NCBI GenBank assembly: GCA_036877525.1
Contig: JAZGTH010000005.1
Coordinates: 2,486,501-2,550,500, forward strand
Direction: 5' to 3'
DNA length: 64,000 nucleotides
Source: Chromobotia macracanthus
Taxonomy: Eukaryota > Chordata > Actinopteri > Cypriniformes > Botiidae
In this document: piece after piece, positions 11,181 to 24,264 of the stretch
Position numbering within the stretch: position 1 is the first letter of the stretch
Layout: the number at the start of each line of letters is the position of its first letter
Notes under the pieces: generated by a model
Told to the model about the DNA's origin: nothing
What the model saw: only the letters and a program-made list of their open reading frames with translations
Databases searched by the model: none
Program-made: the position numbers and the translations under genes

Positions 11181-12410
11181 CAGGCCATCACTAACAGTTT
11201 TTAATGCAACAGTTGAACACATCATAGAAAATTTTAAAAAGCCTGACACCACAAATGCTTGGCAGGGAAGAAGGTCCCTGAACACCTCCTTGACTGTTTC
11301 TTAGTCTCACAGGATCTGTTCAAAATGGACTTGACGGCATCGCCGAACAGACTGGAACAATCAAGGCATTCAAAAGGAAGGTTTTGTGCCTAACCTTATT
11401 ACACAATAAATTGAACCACATGTGCTTCTTTGTTGCAACCAAAGCAGCCATAAAGCGGCCAATGGCAATGGCTTTCTGCTTGGTGGCACAGAGGGTGAGA
11501 TTTGTGGCTCTGGCGAACCATATCCGGTTGTAATCTCCCACCATGGTTCAGGTCTGGCATGCCCAGAAACAGCCATAGTGTGTAGAGATGCACCAGATGC
11601 CACATACGCCTTGCCCACTAAACTTGATGTAACTTTGAATGGTGTAGAGGGCAAGGCAGGTTTCCTCCACAATGAGGCTGTAGAAAGGAGAGAGCCTGCA
11701 AGTGTCCCTCTGCCACTTTTAGGCATCGCCCCACAATAGAGGAATAATTACTCTTGGCTGGAGTAAATACACAAGCAGAATATGGATTCTTCCAAGACTT
11801 TGACACCTCAGTGTGAAGGTCAGGGAAGAATAGGAGATTACGGCAGAAAAGCAATTCTCGGTTGGATGACAAAAATTTATCGACCAACTTAGATGTAGTA
11901 GTGTGCTGCTGTTTATCTGGCTGCTTGAGGCTCATCTTCTCAACAGTATAAAAAAAACAGTTAGCTCCTCCAATGCAGGTGAAAGAGGAGGCTGATTTGC
12001 CCCGGCAGCTGCCTGACTGTGAGTCATCAGATCGTCATCTGACGATGAGCTCATCAATAAACTCAAAAGAAACCACAGAGTGGGACTCTGAAGCCAGCAT
12101 GACCTCATCCAATTCAGTGAAAAGCATAAAAGGAAAGGTGAGGCCCACCCTATGTTGCTCCTTCACCAAATTGAGCTGCAAAGCCCATGAGTTCATCCTT
12201 CGCTCTGCCTCAGCAGAAGCAGGACCTGACCCTTGAGGTGCAGCTGCCGGGCTTCCACTGGGGTTGAAGAAGGCCAGGCAAGAACGAAGCATTCTAAATA
12301 GAAGCAACTCACTCTGAGGGCAGTCTGCTTTCAAACAAATTACACATATTTTGTGCATGTCACCCGCCATAATGTAGCGTGGGCAGCGTGGCATACACTT
12401 CTTAAGCCCT
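11180..12410 (-). mobile_element. DIRS1-like retrotransposon relic 1 (gag region)
   Basis: Minus-strand fragments read: a cysteine-rich start KKCMPRCPRYIMAGDMHKIC with VICLKADC (about 12400-12320), then acidic spacer, then RATNLTLCATKQKAIAIGRF and MAALVATKKHMWFNLL with KTFLLNA (11544-11320). The same order recurs in relics 2 and 4. The frame is broken several times. RT, RNase H and tyrosine recombinase regions are absent. Terminal-repeat-like DNA lies at 12720-12890 and 10195-10610. Confidence 0.7.
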
Positions 12411-12419
12411 CCACGACAT

Positions 12420-12720
12420 TCACCTATTCTCTTCTTTCCTGGTGAAACAGCTTCAGCCGATCTGTTGAAACCATCACAACCTTCAAGAAACAACTAAAAA
12501 CACATCTGTTTTGTAGACACCTGACTAATCTCTAACTCTTTGTTTTTCAACCTCATTTCACATACAAAAAAATTATTCTGTTTATTCTGTAACTGGCATC
12601 AGAACTATTCCCCTTATGGAAATGTAGCTTTGTAGACTAGGATTGTTGGCTCTTAAGGCAAAATGTTAGATGCTCTCTCTCTTTATAAGTTGCTGTAGGG
12701 TGATGATATATTTTGCAGGC
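12420..12720 (+). mobile_element. L2/CR1-type LINE 3' end fragment
   Basis: ACCTTCAAGAAACAACTAAAAACACATCTG encodes the conserved FKKQLKTHLF end of L2-type ORF2, followed by non-coding tail. It abuts the DIRS gag relic, so one has inserted into or beside the other. Confidence 0.5.
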
Positions 12721-12900
12721 TCTTTTTAAAGGCTACGTGGCACGCAACACTATGTGACATGATTTTTATGGCACATAGTGGCGCAATCAGGCATGATTTC
12801 ACACGTGTTTAGACCAGGTGCTCCTGAAGTGGTTTCCCCATGGCGTCAAGCCATAAATCAGCATTGCGTTCCCTCAAAAGATAACAGTTTACACAATTTG
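12720..12900. repeat. DIRS terminal-repeat fragment
   Basis: GGCGTCAAGCCATAAATCAG-CATTGCGTTCCCTCAAAAG matches the terminal blocks near 10240-10290 and 10530-10570. Confidence 0.5.
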
Positions 12901-13097
12901 TCAATTGTCATTGACATTTAATGTGATAATTGCTCGCAGTAAGGGGGGTGGGCTTGAGAATTATATATCTGATGCACTAACTGGTGAAACAACATCCTTT
13001 AAAATAAAGATTTGATGTTAGCTTTGAAGAATTCATACAATGTTTAACACTGGGTTTTTATGCTGGTCAGATGTGACACATACTGTACTATGCTTTT

Positions 13098-16000
13098 ATG
13101 ATAAGAGACATAAAAATTCATTTAAAAATTCATAATAATCTCAATTTGCAAACAGTTCATTTAACAAGAAATAATAGTCCCTTGGTCAATTCAGCGCCCT
13201 ACTCTGGCACAGTGAAGGACTGCAATGTTTTGCTGTTACAAAGCTCTCTGGCAATGGAGATGCAGGCACAGCGATTTTTTACAAAGAGATCAAAGATGTC
13301 CTGCATTATATCCCTGCTGACTGGGCAAGCACTCCAATGGGCAGATACATTGTGGAACCAAAATGGTCCAGCCACACAGTTATTTAATTCAAATTTGTAA
13401 AAATTTGTATTAAATAAATTTGATGATAACTTATCTGTGGGTGAGCAGCTTTGTCATTTAAAACAGGGTTAAAGTTCCATTAATGATTATACTCTGAAAT
13501 TCTGTATGCTTGCAACAGCCAATGGATGGAGTGCTTGGTCCTAACCACCTATTGGCAGGGATTGGAGCCTAAACTGCGACTGCATCTCGCTACTTTCAAT
13601 GACTCCATCTGCCTCAAGACATTTATCCAACTATCCACTCAAGTAGCATGTCAAGGGATGTATGGAATGCCAACTGGGTCAGCAGTCCTCATTACCATCA
13701 TTAGCCAGTTTGTCACCCTCACAGAAACAGCTCCAGAACCCATGTAAATAGTTTCTAGTTGATTCTTTATGGCTGACCAACATAGACAGCTGACCCAGGG
13801 TCTCTGCCTGTATGGTGCTAAGGGGCATCTCTACATGCCCCAAGCCTTGTCCTGTAGTGAGTGTGTCCCCATATATAGTCCCCATATTTCCTCTACACCA
13901 CTTCTATTGTATATATTACTGCCTCTGGTGTCTCTGTTTCAGTCAGTGCTCTCATTGACTCTGGGTTGGCCAGCATCTTCATCTCTAGAGGACACTGTTG
14001 TTACATCAAGCTCAAGACAAAGAACTACAAAAGAAACCCAATTCAAAGTCATGGTAAGATTTTCCCACTCTCCACACCAGAACAGAAGGCCATGGAGGAA
14101 TACATCCAGATGGCTCTCCATCAGGGCTACATCTATTAACCTACATCCCCTGCTACTTTAAGTTTTTTTGTGGTCGACAAGTCTTAGAGGCCATGTATCG
14201 ACTACCGGTCCTTAACAAAAATCAATGTAAAGTTCTGTTATTCTCTTCTCTGCCAATATCTAGAAGTTCGGAGCACATACAACCTTATCTAGGTACATGA
14301 GGAGGATGAGTAGAAGACAGCTTTTGTAATGTCTACAGGTCATTATAAAAACTGCATAATGCTGTATGGATTGGTCAGCACCCTCCCCCTTTGTATTCCA
14401 GGACATCATGCATAAGGTGCTCCTGGAGTACCTACACCAGGAGCTCCTGGAGTTTGTGCTGGCCTATTTTGATGACATCTTGGTGTATTCTTGGAACATG
14501 GCCGAACATTGCCAGAACATCTCGAAGACCATCCAATGCCTGTGTGAGTTTTACCTGTTCCTAAAGTCAAATTCCTGGGTTAAGTGATCAGCAAGGATGG
14601 TATCAAGATAGACAAGGGGAAAAATGGTCTGGCCATCAATGGTTTCTTGGTTTCACCATCTTCTATCATTGATTATTTCAAATCATCCTTCTTTTTATCC
14701 AGGAAGTTGATGCCTCCATCACTGGAGTAGGAGTATTGCTCTCGGATTTCGGAGGCACACCACCATGAAGGGCAGTTCATACACAGAGCTGATGCCCAGC
14801 GGACTGAAGCTCTATTCTGCCAACGTAGGAAAAAGGTGTGCCAACGTAGGAAAAAGGTGTGACCCTCTATGAAGGACATCAAACTATGACTGCCCTGCAG
14901 GAATTTAAGTCCCAGATAGTTAATACTTCCACCACAAGAGTAGGAGCAGTGCTTTTGCAGCAGCAGGGTGTTCTACCAATTGTCATCCATGCACCCTGTT
15001 CTTTACTAGATTTAACTTCACTATCTCCTGCCATCCTTGTTCATGCAACACGAAAGCTGATGCTCTATGAGCCTGATGCACCTGATGATACTCCTGAACC
15101 TGTGATCTGCTCTAGCCTAATTATAATTCCCATCCAGTTGTCCCTATGCAATAAATTGTTGCTGATAATTCCGCCAAAGCTGTTCTGCCGGGTGTCACCA
15201 GATCACTCCTCTTTTATTACAGTCCTTCACGTTTACTGGCCATTTGATAATACCTAGAATTTCAAAATCAAGCACTGGTGGTAGATCCTTTTCGTATTTG
15301 GCGCCAAAACTCTGGAACAGTCTTCCCAGTACTGTCCAGGAGGCAGCTACATTATGTAAGTTTAAATCAAGATTAAAGACCCACCGCTTTAATCTAGCCT
15401 ACACATAGCCCTATGGATTTATTACTCAAATACCTTAAGGGATTATTAGGCTGCATTAATTAGGTAAACAGGAACCGGGAACACTCCCTGTAGGTACAGA
15501 TGTACTGGCTCCACACTAAATCTGTCTGTCTTTCATTTCCCCAAGGTCCTGTAGTCAGACAGATCCAAACTTTGAGACCAGGTGATGGGGGGGCAGGATG
15601 GTATGACCCCTGAGACAGTTCATCGGGTTTTGATGGAGTAAACTTCTTTAGTAAACTTACCATTATACAACTACCTCTAGCATAGTTCGTTTCGATACTT
15701 TGTTCCCTGCATAATCACAGCAGTGTGCTGTTATAGCTGCAATTAGTAACATTATACTTCCGTTTAAAACATTACAATTACGCTTGTAACATTAAGCTAT
15801 TTCTGTTGGTAACATTTCTCAGTGCCAGATATATTGTCAGATGTAATTAGGCCCGACAGTTTCTTATCAATAAATATCTATAAATCATTATAATCAACTC
15901 TCCGTCCATATCCAAGAAAGTTACAAATTGCAGCTTTAACTTGCCAGAGGAGAACTGTCCCTCCCTGTTGCTATACACCATGGAGTTTTGGTTCCTTGCC

Positions 16001-17020
16001 ACTGTCGCCCTGTTGGCTTACATACTAGGAGACTGCTGACATCACACTTAGATTAGGGTTTTGTAAGTTGTTAATATTGCTTCTAGCTATGTAATATAAT
16101 TACAGTCCAAAAGACTCTTCTATTTTGCCACTCCTTTGTCTCAAATTGTCTTATATTCTCTTTCATTGTATTTCTATTGTATTTATTATATGTATTCCAT
16201 CTAGTATGCCTAATTAGTCTTAATATACATTACACAAATTATTTGCAATAATACCAAGTAATCTTTGTTAAACATGTCTGACATTTGTTCTGTTCTTTAT
16301 TGTAATTATTTTTTATTATATGTAAAGCTGCTTTGAAGCAATGGAATGTCTTAAAAAGTGCTATATAAATAAAATTGAATTGAATCAAGTCTGCTCATTC
16401 TTCAATGGGCACTGGCCACCTGGGGCCCAATTAAACTCTCTCGCTGCTAAAAATAATTTTTGTCTGTCAAGATGTCAAGAGGTTCATAAGAGGATTTCAG
16501 AACTATGTCTTTTTCCAAATCATCCACCAGTTCACAAAATCCTCCATCTGTCCATTTTGCATCGCTGCTGGTCACACCTGGGCATTGATTTCAACACTGA
16601 TCTCCGTCCATCTGAAGGTAACATGCATTTGTGTAATAGTGAACAGAGTCTCTAAATCATGTCATTTAATACCTCTCAACGGCCTTCCTACCACTATGGA
16701 AACTACTGAAATATTGTTTAGCCATGTGTTTTGTTATTTTGACATACGTCTAGAGAGCTACCTTCAACCACCTAGGTTTGAACATAAGCCTCTCCTCTGG
16801 ATACCCCCACACCCACAAAACACTCTTGGGTACCCAGATATGACATCCTACATCCCACTCTACTGCTGCTTCACCGTTGTGCAAGGCCCTCTGGAGTGGG
16901 CCATATATTACAGATTCACCAGGCTCCGCGCTCACTCCCACTCATTGAATAGCTCCTTTGGAATTCCAATCACCAGCACCTGTCTGTCATTAACACCACT
17001 CATCACCACAGTATAGAAGC
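13098..17020 (+). mobile_element. Ty3/Gypsy-type LTR retrotransposon relic
   Basis: Plus-strand fragments in order: gag-like segments (13250-13400, SLLTGQALQWAD; 13526-13660, YWQGLEPKLRLHLA), a protease-like region near 13900-14000, RT with FVFQDIMHKVL and the active-site AYFDDILVYS box (14366-14587), a connection/RNase H remnant (14690-15100), and integrase-like HRCWSHLGIDFNTDL (about 16560). Stops and frameshifts break every domain. A LINE 3' end (15230-16385) interrupts it between RNase H and integrase. No matching 5' LTR was found. Confidence 0.75.
15230..16385 (+). mobile_element. LINE 3' end (CR1/L2 superfamily), paralog of 39765-41575
   Basis: Begins with degenerate ORF2 C-terminus (FGAKTLEQSSQYCPGGSYIM-type, then KTHRFNLAYT) and continues into a 3' UTR with GGTTCCTTGCCACTGTCGCC and GTAAAGCTGCTTTGAAGCAA, ending ATAAATAAAATTGAATTGAA. 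The UTR aligns with 39765-40417 plus 41383-41575. It sits inside the Gypsy relic, so it inserted later. Confidence 0.7.
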
Positions 17021-17640
17021 ACACACCTCAGTCACGTTCATTGTCTGGTCACACTACAGACTCCTCACCAGAGTAATCTCCAGCATTGTTCTCCTTGTTA
17101 TTATCCAAGCTCCTTCCAAAATCCTCTAGCTTTTTTCCTTCCAAAAGTCATCTAGCTCCACCATTATCACTTTTCCCAGACTCCTTTCACCCTGTTACTC
17201 ACCTGTTTCACTTACCTGCAGCAACTGAAGTGTATGCATAGCCATCATCCAACCATTGTGATCTCCATTCAGCCCTGCAAAGTTAAGAGACTGATTACTT
17301 TATCTGACATTTCATTCTGTAAGCTCAATAGCAATAACCCACCTGTTTATGCTGCTGATAACAATAATCTGTTTTAGTAAGTTACATCTCTTGTCTGTCT
17401 GCTTACCATTACAATCAGGGGACCATGGCCCACTGGGGGCTTCAACAAACTTTTAAGGGGGTTTTAAGATGATTTAAAATGATGATAAAAATAAATAAAA
17501 TAAAGCAAGCATTAAAATAAGGTGAAACAACTAAAAACCCATATATTTTATAGTGTTTGGTTATATTTATAAGGAATATACCTCTTTATGCAAAGCTGTA
17601 AAATTTAATTGGGCAGGAATTGTCAGTGGGGGCCTGAAGC
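17020..17640 (+). other. Possible Gypsy LTR or downstream region; nothing firm
   Basis: C/T-rich sequence with TCACCACAGTATAGAAGC and repeated CTCCTTCCAAAA resembles teleost Gypsy LTR promoters. No paired copy was found in the window. Confidence 0.3.
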
Positions 17641-17644
17641 TTTC

Positions 17645-17916
17645 CTAGACATTACTAAGCATTTACTACATACTCTGTTGCATTACTCGTTGTGGATTTG
17701 GATTGTTTATCTGTTTTTTGATTGTTTGCTGCCTGCCCTGTTTATCGGACTGTTACCTGCTTTTTGATTGTTTGCTGCCTGCCTTGACACTCGCCTGTTC
17801 CACGTTTACTCTTCTGTGTTGTCTCTGATTGCCCTGTTCGCTGTTGTTTGACCTTGTCTGTTTGTTACTTGAATAAATGCTGCAAATGGACCCCGTATGC
17901 CTCATTCATCATTACA
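17645..17916 (+). mobile_element. Truncated LTR, family B
   Basis: Repeats of GATTGTTTGCTGCCTGCCCT, then GAATAAATGCTGCAAATGGA and a TTACA end. Homologous to the solo LTR at 23835-24259 and to 28940-29384, but lacking the 5' third. Confidence 0.65.
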
Positions 17917-17929
17917 GTTAGTAGGAATT

Positions 17930-19640
17930 ATATGTTTACATTTCCAAACATTCTTTTTGCCATTATTTGTAATAACCCAGTGAGATTTTTGTATGCACAA
18001 GGAGACTGACAACAGCCAGTGCTCCACAGAGAGATCTGATCATCAAGTCTGTCTGTGATTACATTATGAACCAACAGAAAAAACTGAGACAGACTAAATT
18101 CAGAAGAACTGTGGCAGCGTCTCCAAGACACTTGAAGAAACCTGCCTGTAAAGCTACAGTGCTATGACAAGTTTTAGCCACTTGTTTAAAAATGCTGTAA
18201 AGTCGGGATGCTTTCAAAAATAATGTCATAAATAGATTTTATTTATCAATTAACTTTTAATAACTAAAATATTTTGTGTGAACACCCTTTGGTTAAAACC
18301 TCTTTTATTCTTGGTAAACATGCACACAGCTTTTCAGGTAGCTTTGCAGAATTGGGTGATCAGGACCTCAATGCGAGGATAATTTGTGATAACTGGGTGT
18401 ATGTTATAATTCAGTCGGGCTATTAGACATTATTCCACTTCATTCATATTCATCTTCTTGAGTAAGTAAGGCTTCTTAAGTAATTGAATGAGAAAAGAAC
18501 TGGACAAGAAATGTTGATTTGTCATTTATGTTTGTTTCATCAAAACATCTGTCACTCACAGTTTTGTTCATAGTCCATAGTTTTGTTCTCAGCCTAATTG
18601 ACCAGACAGTTTTACTGTTCTAAAACATGAATCATTTAAAAAACAAATTTACGAATTTGAGACCTCTTATTTCAGCTTATTAATTCATTTTCTCCCCTTT
18701 TCACTTTCATGTCACTTTCATTTCTGTCAGGATAAACGAATGAATTCATGTTTTAAATCCAGTCTGCATAGTACATAGCCCCTATAAATTAGCAATCAAG
18801 TATGCACATTTATAAACTTAATATTTAATATACAACATTCAACAACACTTTATTTCTTATTTATTTACATGTACTTTAGAATCTGAATATCGAATATTTT
18901 CCTTTTTTTTGCATTAATCATGCAGTGTCATGATACATCATCATGGACATAGGAATTAAAATCATTTAAAGAATTACAGCATTAAAAATATTATAATTTA
19001 ACTGGGGGCTCAACATTTTAACTTGCGTCTGAGTAACATTTTATTTTATGATGTCCTGGTACACGTTACATGTACTTACTATTATAATAACAATAAATTA
19101 TGCATAATTACATGCAGGTATCCCGAACCCTAATCCTAACCCTCACCATATAGCAAGTACATTTAGTTAATTAATATCACTCAGTACTTAAATTTATAAG
19201 TACCCTGTAACAAAGACGCCTTATAAACAAATAAAGTGTAACCTTTGTATCCAGATTGCAAGTTTGGTAAGTGTGTCATGGTAGCAGTTATTTCTTCTTC
19301 TTCTGCATTTCGTTTTACATGTTTATCTTAATCTGTTTCTTTGGGGTTTTAAACAATGGTTCAATAAATATATTCTCAGGCACACATCAAAGTCTGTAGC
19401 AGTTGTTATTTTGGTGAAATTTTGTCTTTGATATTCTGTTACTAATAAAATTGTTTTTTTTTCACTGCTTGTCCTATTTTGGCACAATCCCTAAACTGAA
19501 TTTAAGTAGTTTTACTAAGGGCACCCATCTTGCATAAAATTGATATGTTAAACATATTGTACCTGCCTTCCCGTATAAGTATAAAGTACTTTAATTTTGA
19601 TATGGTTATTAGCTCTGATTCACTAATTTGGGCAAAGAGC
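17930..19640. other. No gene; one dispersed repeat
   Basis: About 19060-19240 holds a dispersed fish repeat: GGTACACGTTACATGTACTT, CCGAACCCTAATCCTAACCC, AAGTACATTTAGTTAATTAA, then AAATAAAGTGTAACC. The remainder is AT-rich with no recognisable feature. Confidence 0.5.
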
Positions 19641-19659
19641 ATTAATGACTTGTTTAGGA

Positions 19660-20660
19660 CTTGAAGCTTAAAGTTGATGACATGCAACTCGACTTGGCTG
19701 TCTTGACTCGGGACTTGATTTGGGACTTGCCTGTCCTGACTCAGGACTTGACTGGAGAATTAAATGCAAAGACTTGTGACTTACTTCTGACTTGCAGAAC
19801 AATGACTTGGTCTCACCTCTGGTTTGCCACAGATGTGCTTGTTGTGGGGGAACAATCAGATGGCTCTTATTTACAGAGTGTAGTTGGCGAGAGCGGACAT
19901 ATATCTGAATGAGTGAATTAAGGTAAGGGGGTGAAGTTCTGTAGACTGTCGTACAGGCCAAGGTCAGAGATTTAGGATGCCATGGGTACTGAGTGAGATC
20001 AGGAGGGGTGTGACATGGACTCTCTTTGGTCGATTGAAGACCAGACATGCTGTTACATTCAAGGTTTGGTTGCATTAGCTGGGAGGTCAGCCAGAAGGGC
20101 ATTGCAGTAGTCTGGTCTTGATATTATGAGTGATATTTACACTAGGACACTAGGAGCTGTGTTGCATGCTCGGACACGAAAGTTCTGTTTTTTTCTGATG
20201 TTGTAGAGCACGTACCTGCATGACTGAGAGATTGTTGAAATGTGAGTAGTGAATTTCAGCTGGTCATCAAACACCACCCCGAGGCTCCTAAAGCTGTGTG
20301 TCATCTGCATAACAATGGTGCAAGACGTCATGTGATTTAATGACTGAACCCAGAGAAGCTGTGTAGATTGAGAAGAAGAGAAGAGCAAGAACTGATCCCT
20401 GAGGAATCCCAGTGGTCAGCTGATGTAACATTGACTCCTCTCCTGTCTATGATGCCTTAAAGAGAGATATGAGATATGATGTGAGATATGAGCTAAACCA
20501 GTTGCGTGCAGGTCCAATGATGGCCAGCTTGGATATAGATGACAACGGGATCTGGGGGTTCATTGTTTCAAAAGCGGCAGAGAGGTCAAGAAGAATTGGG
20601 ACAGACAACATGGAATTGGGCAGGTAGTAGGACGATTAGAAAATAAGAATTTTTGAGACT
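19660..20660 (-). mobile_element. L2/CR1-type LINE ORF2 3' part
   Basis: Minus strand: around 20600-20440 a degenerate RT; 20390-20340 with FSIYTASLGSVIKSHD-like and CYADDTQL in broken frames; then RSLGVVFDDQLKFTTHIS and CRYVLYNIRK (20300-20190); then PPYLNSLIQIYVRSRQLHSV (about 19920-19860). This is the YADD-to-C-terminus order of teleost L2-type LINEs. Multiple stops and frameshifts. Confidence 0.78.
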
Positions 20661-21500
20661 TCTGTCTCAGTAAGAGGTAAGTGTCAAATGGCATAAAGGT
20701 AAAGAGGGGTTAGGGATATGTGGTGCTGTTGATCTTATTTTAAAAATAGGCAATTTTGGCAGTGGATACACTATCCTTCCCTATCAGAAAGGGAAAAGAG
20801 AAGAGACCGATATGTGCTAAGGTAAGCAGAAGAGCGAGGGATTGGAGGGTGCACGTGTTATGAAGGTTAGAAAACAGATACTGTCAAGAATTTAAAGTAG
20901 TACAAAGAGTATCAGTTGCTGTCTCAGCAATGAGTGATGAGAATTGGGTTATTGAGGTCAGGGAGACGGAAACCATGGATGAAAAGTGAGTGAGTGGGTG
21001 AGAGAGGTTACAATGAAAAGAAACAGAAGTAGTGGTGGGTGGTGGTTATGGAGGAGAAGTAATGATGTATTTGATATAATGGCCAGACACATGCAGAGGA
21101 GTACCAAGAAGATTATCTGTGGAGCAGTTATGGCCCTCCATGGAAAGTTTCTTACTTTGCACTTGAAACACAACAGAAAACACCTTCCCTTTAGGACATA
21201 TAGCTTTAGTATTTTAGTATACTTTTAGTATAAAATGTTAGTATTTAAGTTTTCTTTTTGGTAATTGCTAGAAGATCTTTAATTAATAAATAATTTGTTT
21301 TTATAGCAGGGTTATTTTTTTAAACACAAAATATCATCACCTTAGGTACATTGTTAACCAACAGAAAACTTTAGTTTTTACTGCAGTAGGTATATTATTA
21401 AATAAAGATTTTCTTTCATTGTAGGTAAACCATATTTTAACACAAACTTTCCTTTATTTAATAATAGTAAGAAGAAGATATTAGTGCTAAGAAGCAGCTA
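20660..21500. other. No gene recognised
   Basis: The first part is probably older LINE sequence continuing from 20660. The rest is AT-rich with no motif. Confidence 0.4.
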
Positions 21501-21529
21501 GTATTCAGAAAGCAGAAAAGAAAAGAAAT

Positions 21530-23530
21530 ATGACTTCTAAAAAGTTTAAGAAGTGTGTGCCACTCTGCTCATGCTGTATCACAGCAGGTGACATACACGA
21601 TATGTGTATGGTTTGTTTGGGAGGGGAGCATGCTAGATTAGCTCTCAGTGTGAATCGCTTCCACTGAGGACGCTCAACTCCCGCCTCACTCTCTTTAATT
21701 TAGATGGGAGTTGGGCAGCTGCACCTTGTGGGTTGGGTCTTGCTTCTGCTGAGACAGAGCGAATACTGCACTCATGGGGTACACGGCATGATTTGGGGCA
21801 GGAGCAGTGAGAGACAGGCTCCTCCTTTTCTCTTGCACTCTTCGCAGAATCAGATGAGCGCATGCAGCTCATGAGCAAATGTAATGTTACATATATCCAA
21901 TGTTCATATATTAAATCTATATTGACATATAATCTACCCCATATATATTATAAATATTAATATATGTCATGTAGGTGTACCAGGATGAACTGTTTAAAGT
22001 TCTGAACTGGACGTGGTTCATGAGTTCCATCGAGCCACAGATCTTGCCCTCTGCCATTTTAAGGCTGCTTTAGTGGCAATAGAGAGACACCTGTGGTTAA
22101 ACCTATCCAGCAAAAAGGCCAGGGATAAGGCCTTCTTGTTGGATGCTGTGATTGCTCCTCAGGGTCTGTTTGGCAACACTGTTTGTTCCATCATTGACAG
22201 ATACCGTGAGGCTAAGATGCAATCTGAAATGTTCAAGGAGTTCCTCCCTCACCAAAGTCAGGCAGCTATGGCGTCAGGTGGTCCATACAACTCTTCTTCC
22301 ATTAAATTTTCTGTGCCTACAGGCAACAACAGAAAACCAGTGTGGCAGCTTGAACTCCCCCACAGAGACCTAAGGGAACTGAGCAGCACACGCAGGTCTT
22401 GCAGCCTAAGAGGATTTGATCAGAGGACTGTGATCTCCTCAAAGGCTGCAAAGAAGAACACCTGATGACAACAGCATACTGGAGGCCAGCCCCATGAGGG
22501 GGGGTCTCTGTGCATGTCAACAACACCCTGTGCCAAACCTCCCTCGGAGCCCCCAGTAGGTGCTTCTGCTTTTCCTGCCACCCCAGGTGTTTTGGGGGTA
22601 GAAGTACCCGGCGGTTTATCTGTCCAGATTTCTTATGCCAGTTTGTTGTTTCAGGAGACTGGACAGGAAGACAGAATGACATCTCTCTCCCACTTTCTGG
22701 TAGTGTACAAACTTCTGCCCAGTTTGTCGCTATTAAGTATGTAGAGAGGCTGTTAAGTACAGTAGAGAAAGGGTACAGAATTGAGTTCTGTACTCTGTAC
22801 CCTCCTGTCCTCCCCATTTTCAATGGCATTTTGGAGACTGTAGTAGTAGGAGAGCAACATTTAGTGTTGGCCTGTTAACTAGAGACTCCCTTAACGAAAG
22901 GGGCTATAAAATCCATTACCCCTCACATGAGAGATCTATGCTTTTACAGCTGATATTTTATGGTTTCCAAAAAGGATGGGGGTTGCATCCAATTCAGGAT
23001 TTGCATCATTGAATCACTCTCTGAGGAGATGCAGATTCAAGATGTTGATGCTCAAGCAGATTGGGTGTCAAATTTAGCCCTGGGACTGGTTTGTCATGAT
23101 AGAGCTGAAGGACGGATACGTTCACATTGAGATTTACCAGAACACAGGAAGTTTCTCAGGTTCGCTTTCAGGGGCAAAGCTTACCAATATCGAGTGCTTT
23201 CTTTTGGCCTAGCCCTATCACCTCGCACCTTCACGAAGTGAAGCCATTTCCTAGTGCAGGTAGACAACACCTTGGTAGTCATCTGCATACATCACCAAGG
23301 TGGAGTGCATTCTTGCCACCTGAACAGGCTAGTGCAGCAGCTTCTGCTTTGGGCTTAGGAGAACTTTCCCTCAGGACGATTTGCATTCCAGGGCATATGA
23401 ATGTGGGAGCAGGCTCACTGTCCAGACAGGCTTGTGGACACCATGAGTCATACTTGGCTTAGGCTGCATCTTTACACATTTCCCTCAATCCCTCTGCTCC
23501 CTGGAGTCCCGATCAAGGTCTGTCAACAGA
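21530..23530 (+). mobile_element. DIRS1-like retrotransposon relic 2 (gag, RT, RNase H parts)
   Basis: An ATG at 21530 opens a cysteine-rich gag start (KKFKKCVPLCSCC, AGDIHDMCMVCLGGEHA). Gag continues at 22013-22290 (RATDLALCHFKAALVAIERH, LFGNTVCSIIDRYREA). Around 22870-23240 are broken RT segments, including FKMLMLKQIG, ELKDGYVHIEIYQ-like, KFLRFAFRGKAYQYRVLSFG and SPRTFTK. RNase H remnants with PGHMNVGAGSLSRQA lie at 23390-23440. The catalytic YxDD region is deleted, and no tyrosine recombinase follows. Confidence 0.8.
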
Positions 23531-23834
23531 GATTTTGCCCCTTGATAATAACTCATTGGCTGATCAGAGTTTGTTTCTTAGATCTAATATAGAAGGGTAT
23601 AGAAGATGCATTTGTTTCACGTCTATTTATAACCCTTAATGAGTGCATTCCAAAGATGTCACTGTCAGAGGTTATTTAAGCCAAATTCTAAGCGTGTTTG
23701 CCACACATGCTTCAAACCAGATGAACAACAAAATGTTCAAAAGTAATTTGAGACATTCCAACAAACATTTGCAAACAGCATCGCAAAGTTGTGTGGCTGG
23801 AGCTATAGCTCTCAAGCTGGGGTAAGAATCATAC

Positions 23835-24259
23835 TGTTATGGTGGAGGCTCCCGTACTGCCTCCCCTGAACCACCAGAGGGAACCGTCACCTGAATATTA
23901 GGTCATGTTGGACTACATTTCCCATAGGGCCACATCCCTGGGACTGATAACTTCCTGTTCACCTGATCCTCATTAACCTTAGTGTATTTAAACCCCAGCA
24001 GTTGATTAGCTCTTTGCGAAGTCTTGTTTTGCCCCGGCCAACATTTCTGAGCATTTTCTATTGTTGTTGGATTATCTGTTATTACCTGGACTGTTCATCG
24101 TTTGTCTGATTGTTTGCGGCCTGCCCTGACCTTGGATTGTTTACCGTTGCTGATTAGCCTAGCCCCTGCTATACCTGTTTGCTGTTGTCGACCCTGCCTG
24201 TTCAACTACTCTAATAAACTACTGCAAATGGATCCTACCATCTCTGTCTAGCTGTTACA
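23835..24259 (+). mobile_element. Solo LTR, family B (425 bp)
   Basis: Begins TGTTATGG and ends CTGTTACA, with near-identical 5-bp flanks CATAC (23830-23834) and CATAG (24260-24264). Contains a TATA-like GTGTATTTAAACC and the polyadenylation signal in CTAATAAACTACTGCAAATG. Homologous copies at 17645-17916 and 28940-29384. Confidence 0.8.
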
Positions 24260-24264
24260 CATAG

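Noticed and set aside
22317..22829. A 170-codon minus-strand frame
   Set aside because: Antisense to the DIRS gag-pol relic on the plus strand; its residues match no family and the plus-strand reading explains the region.
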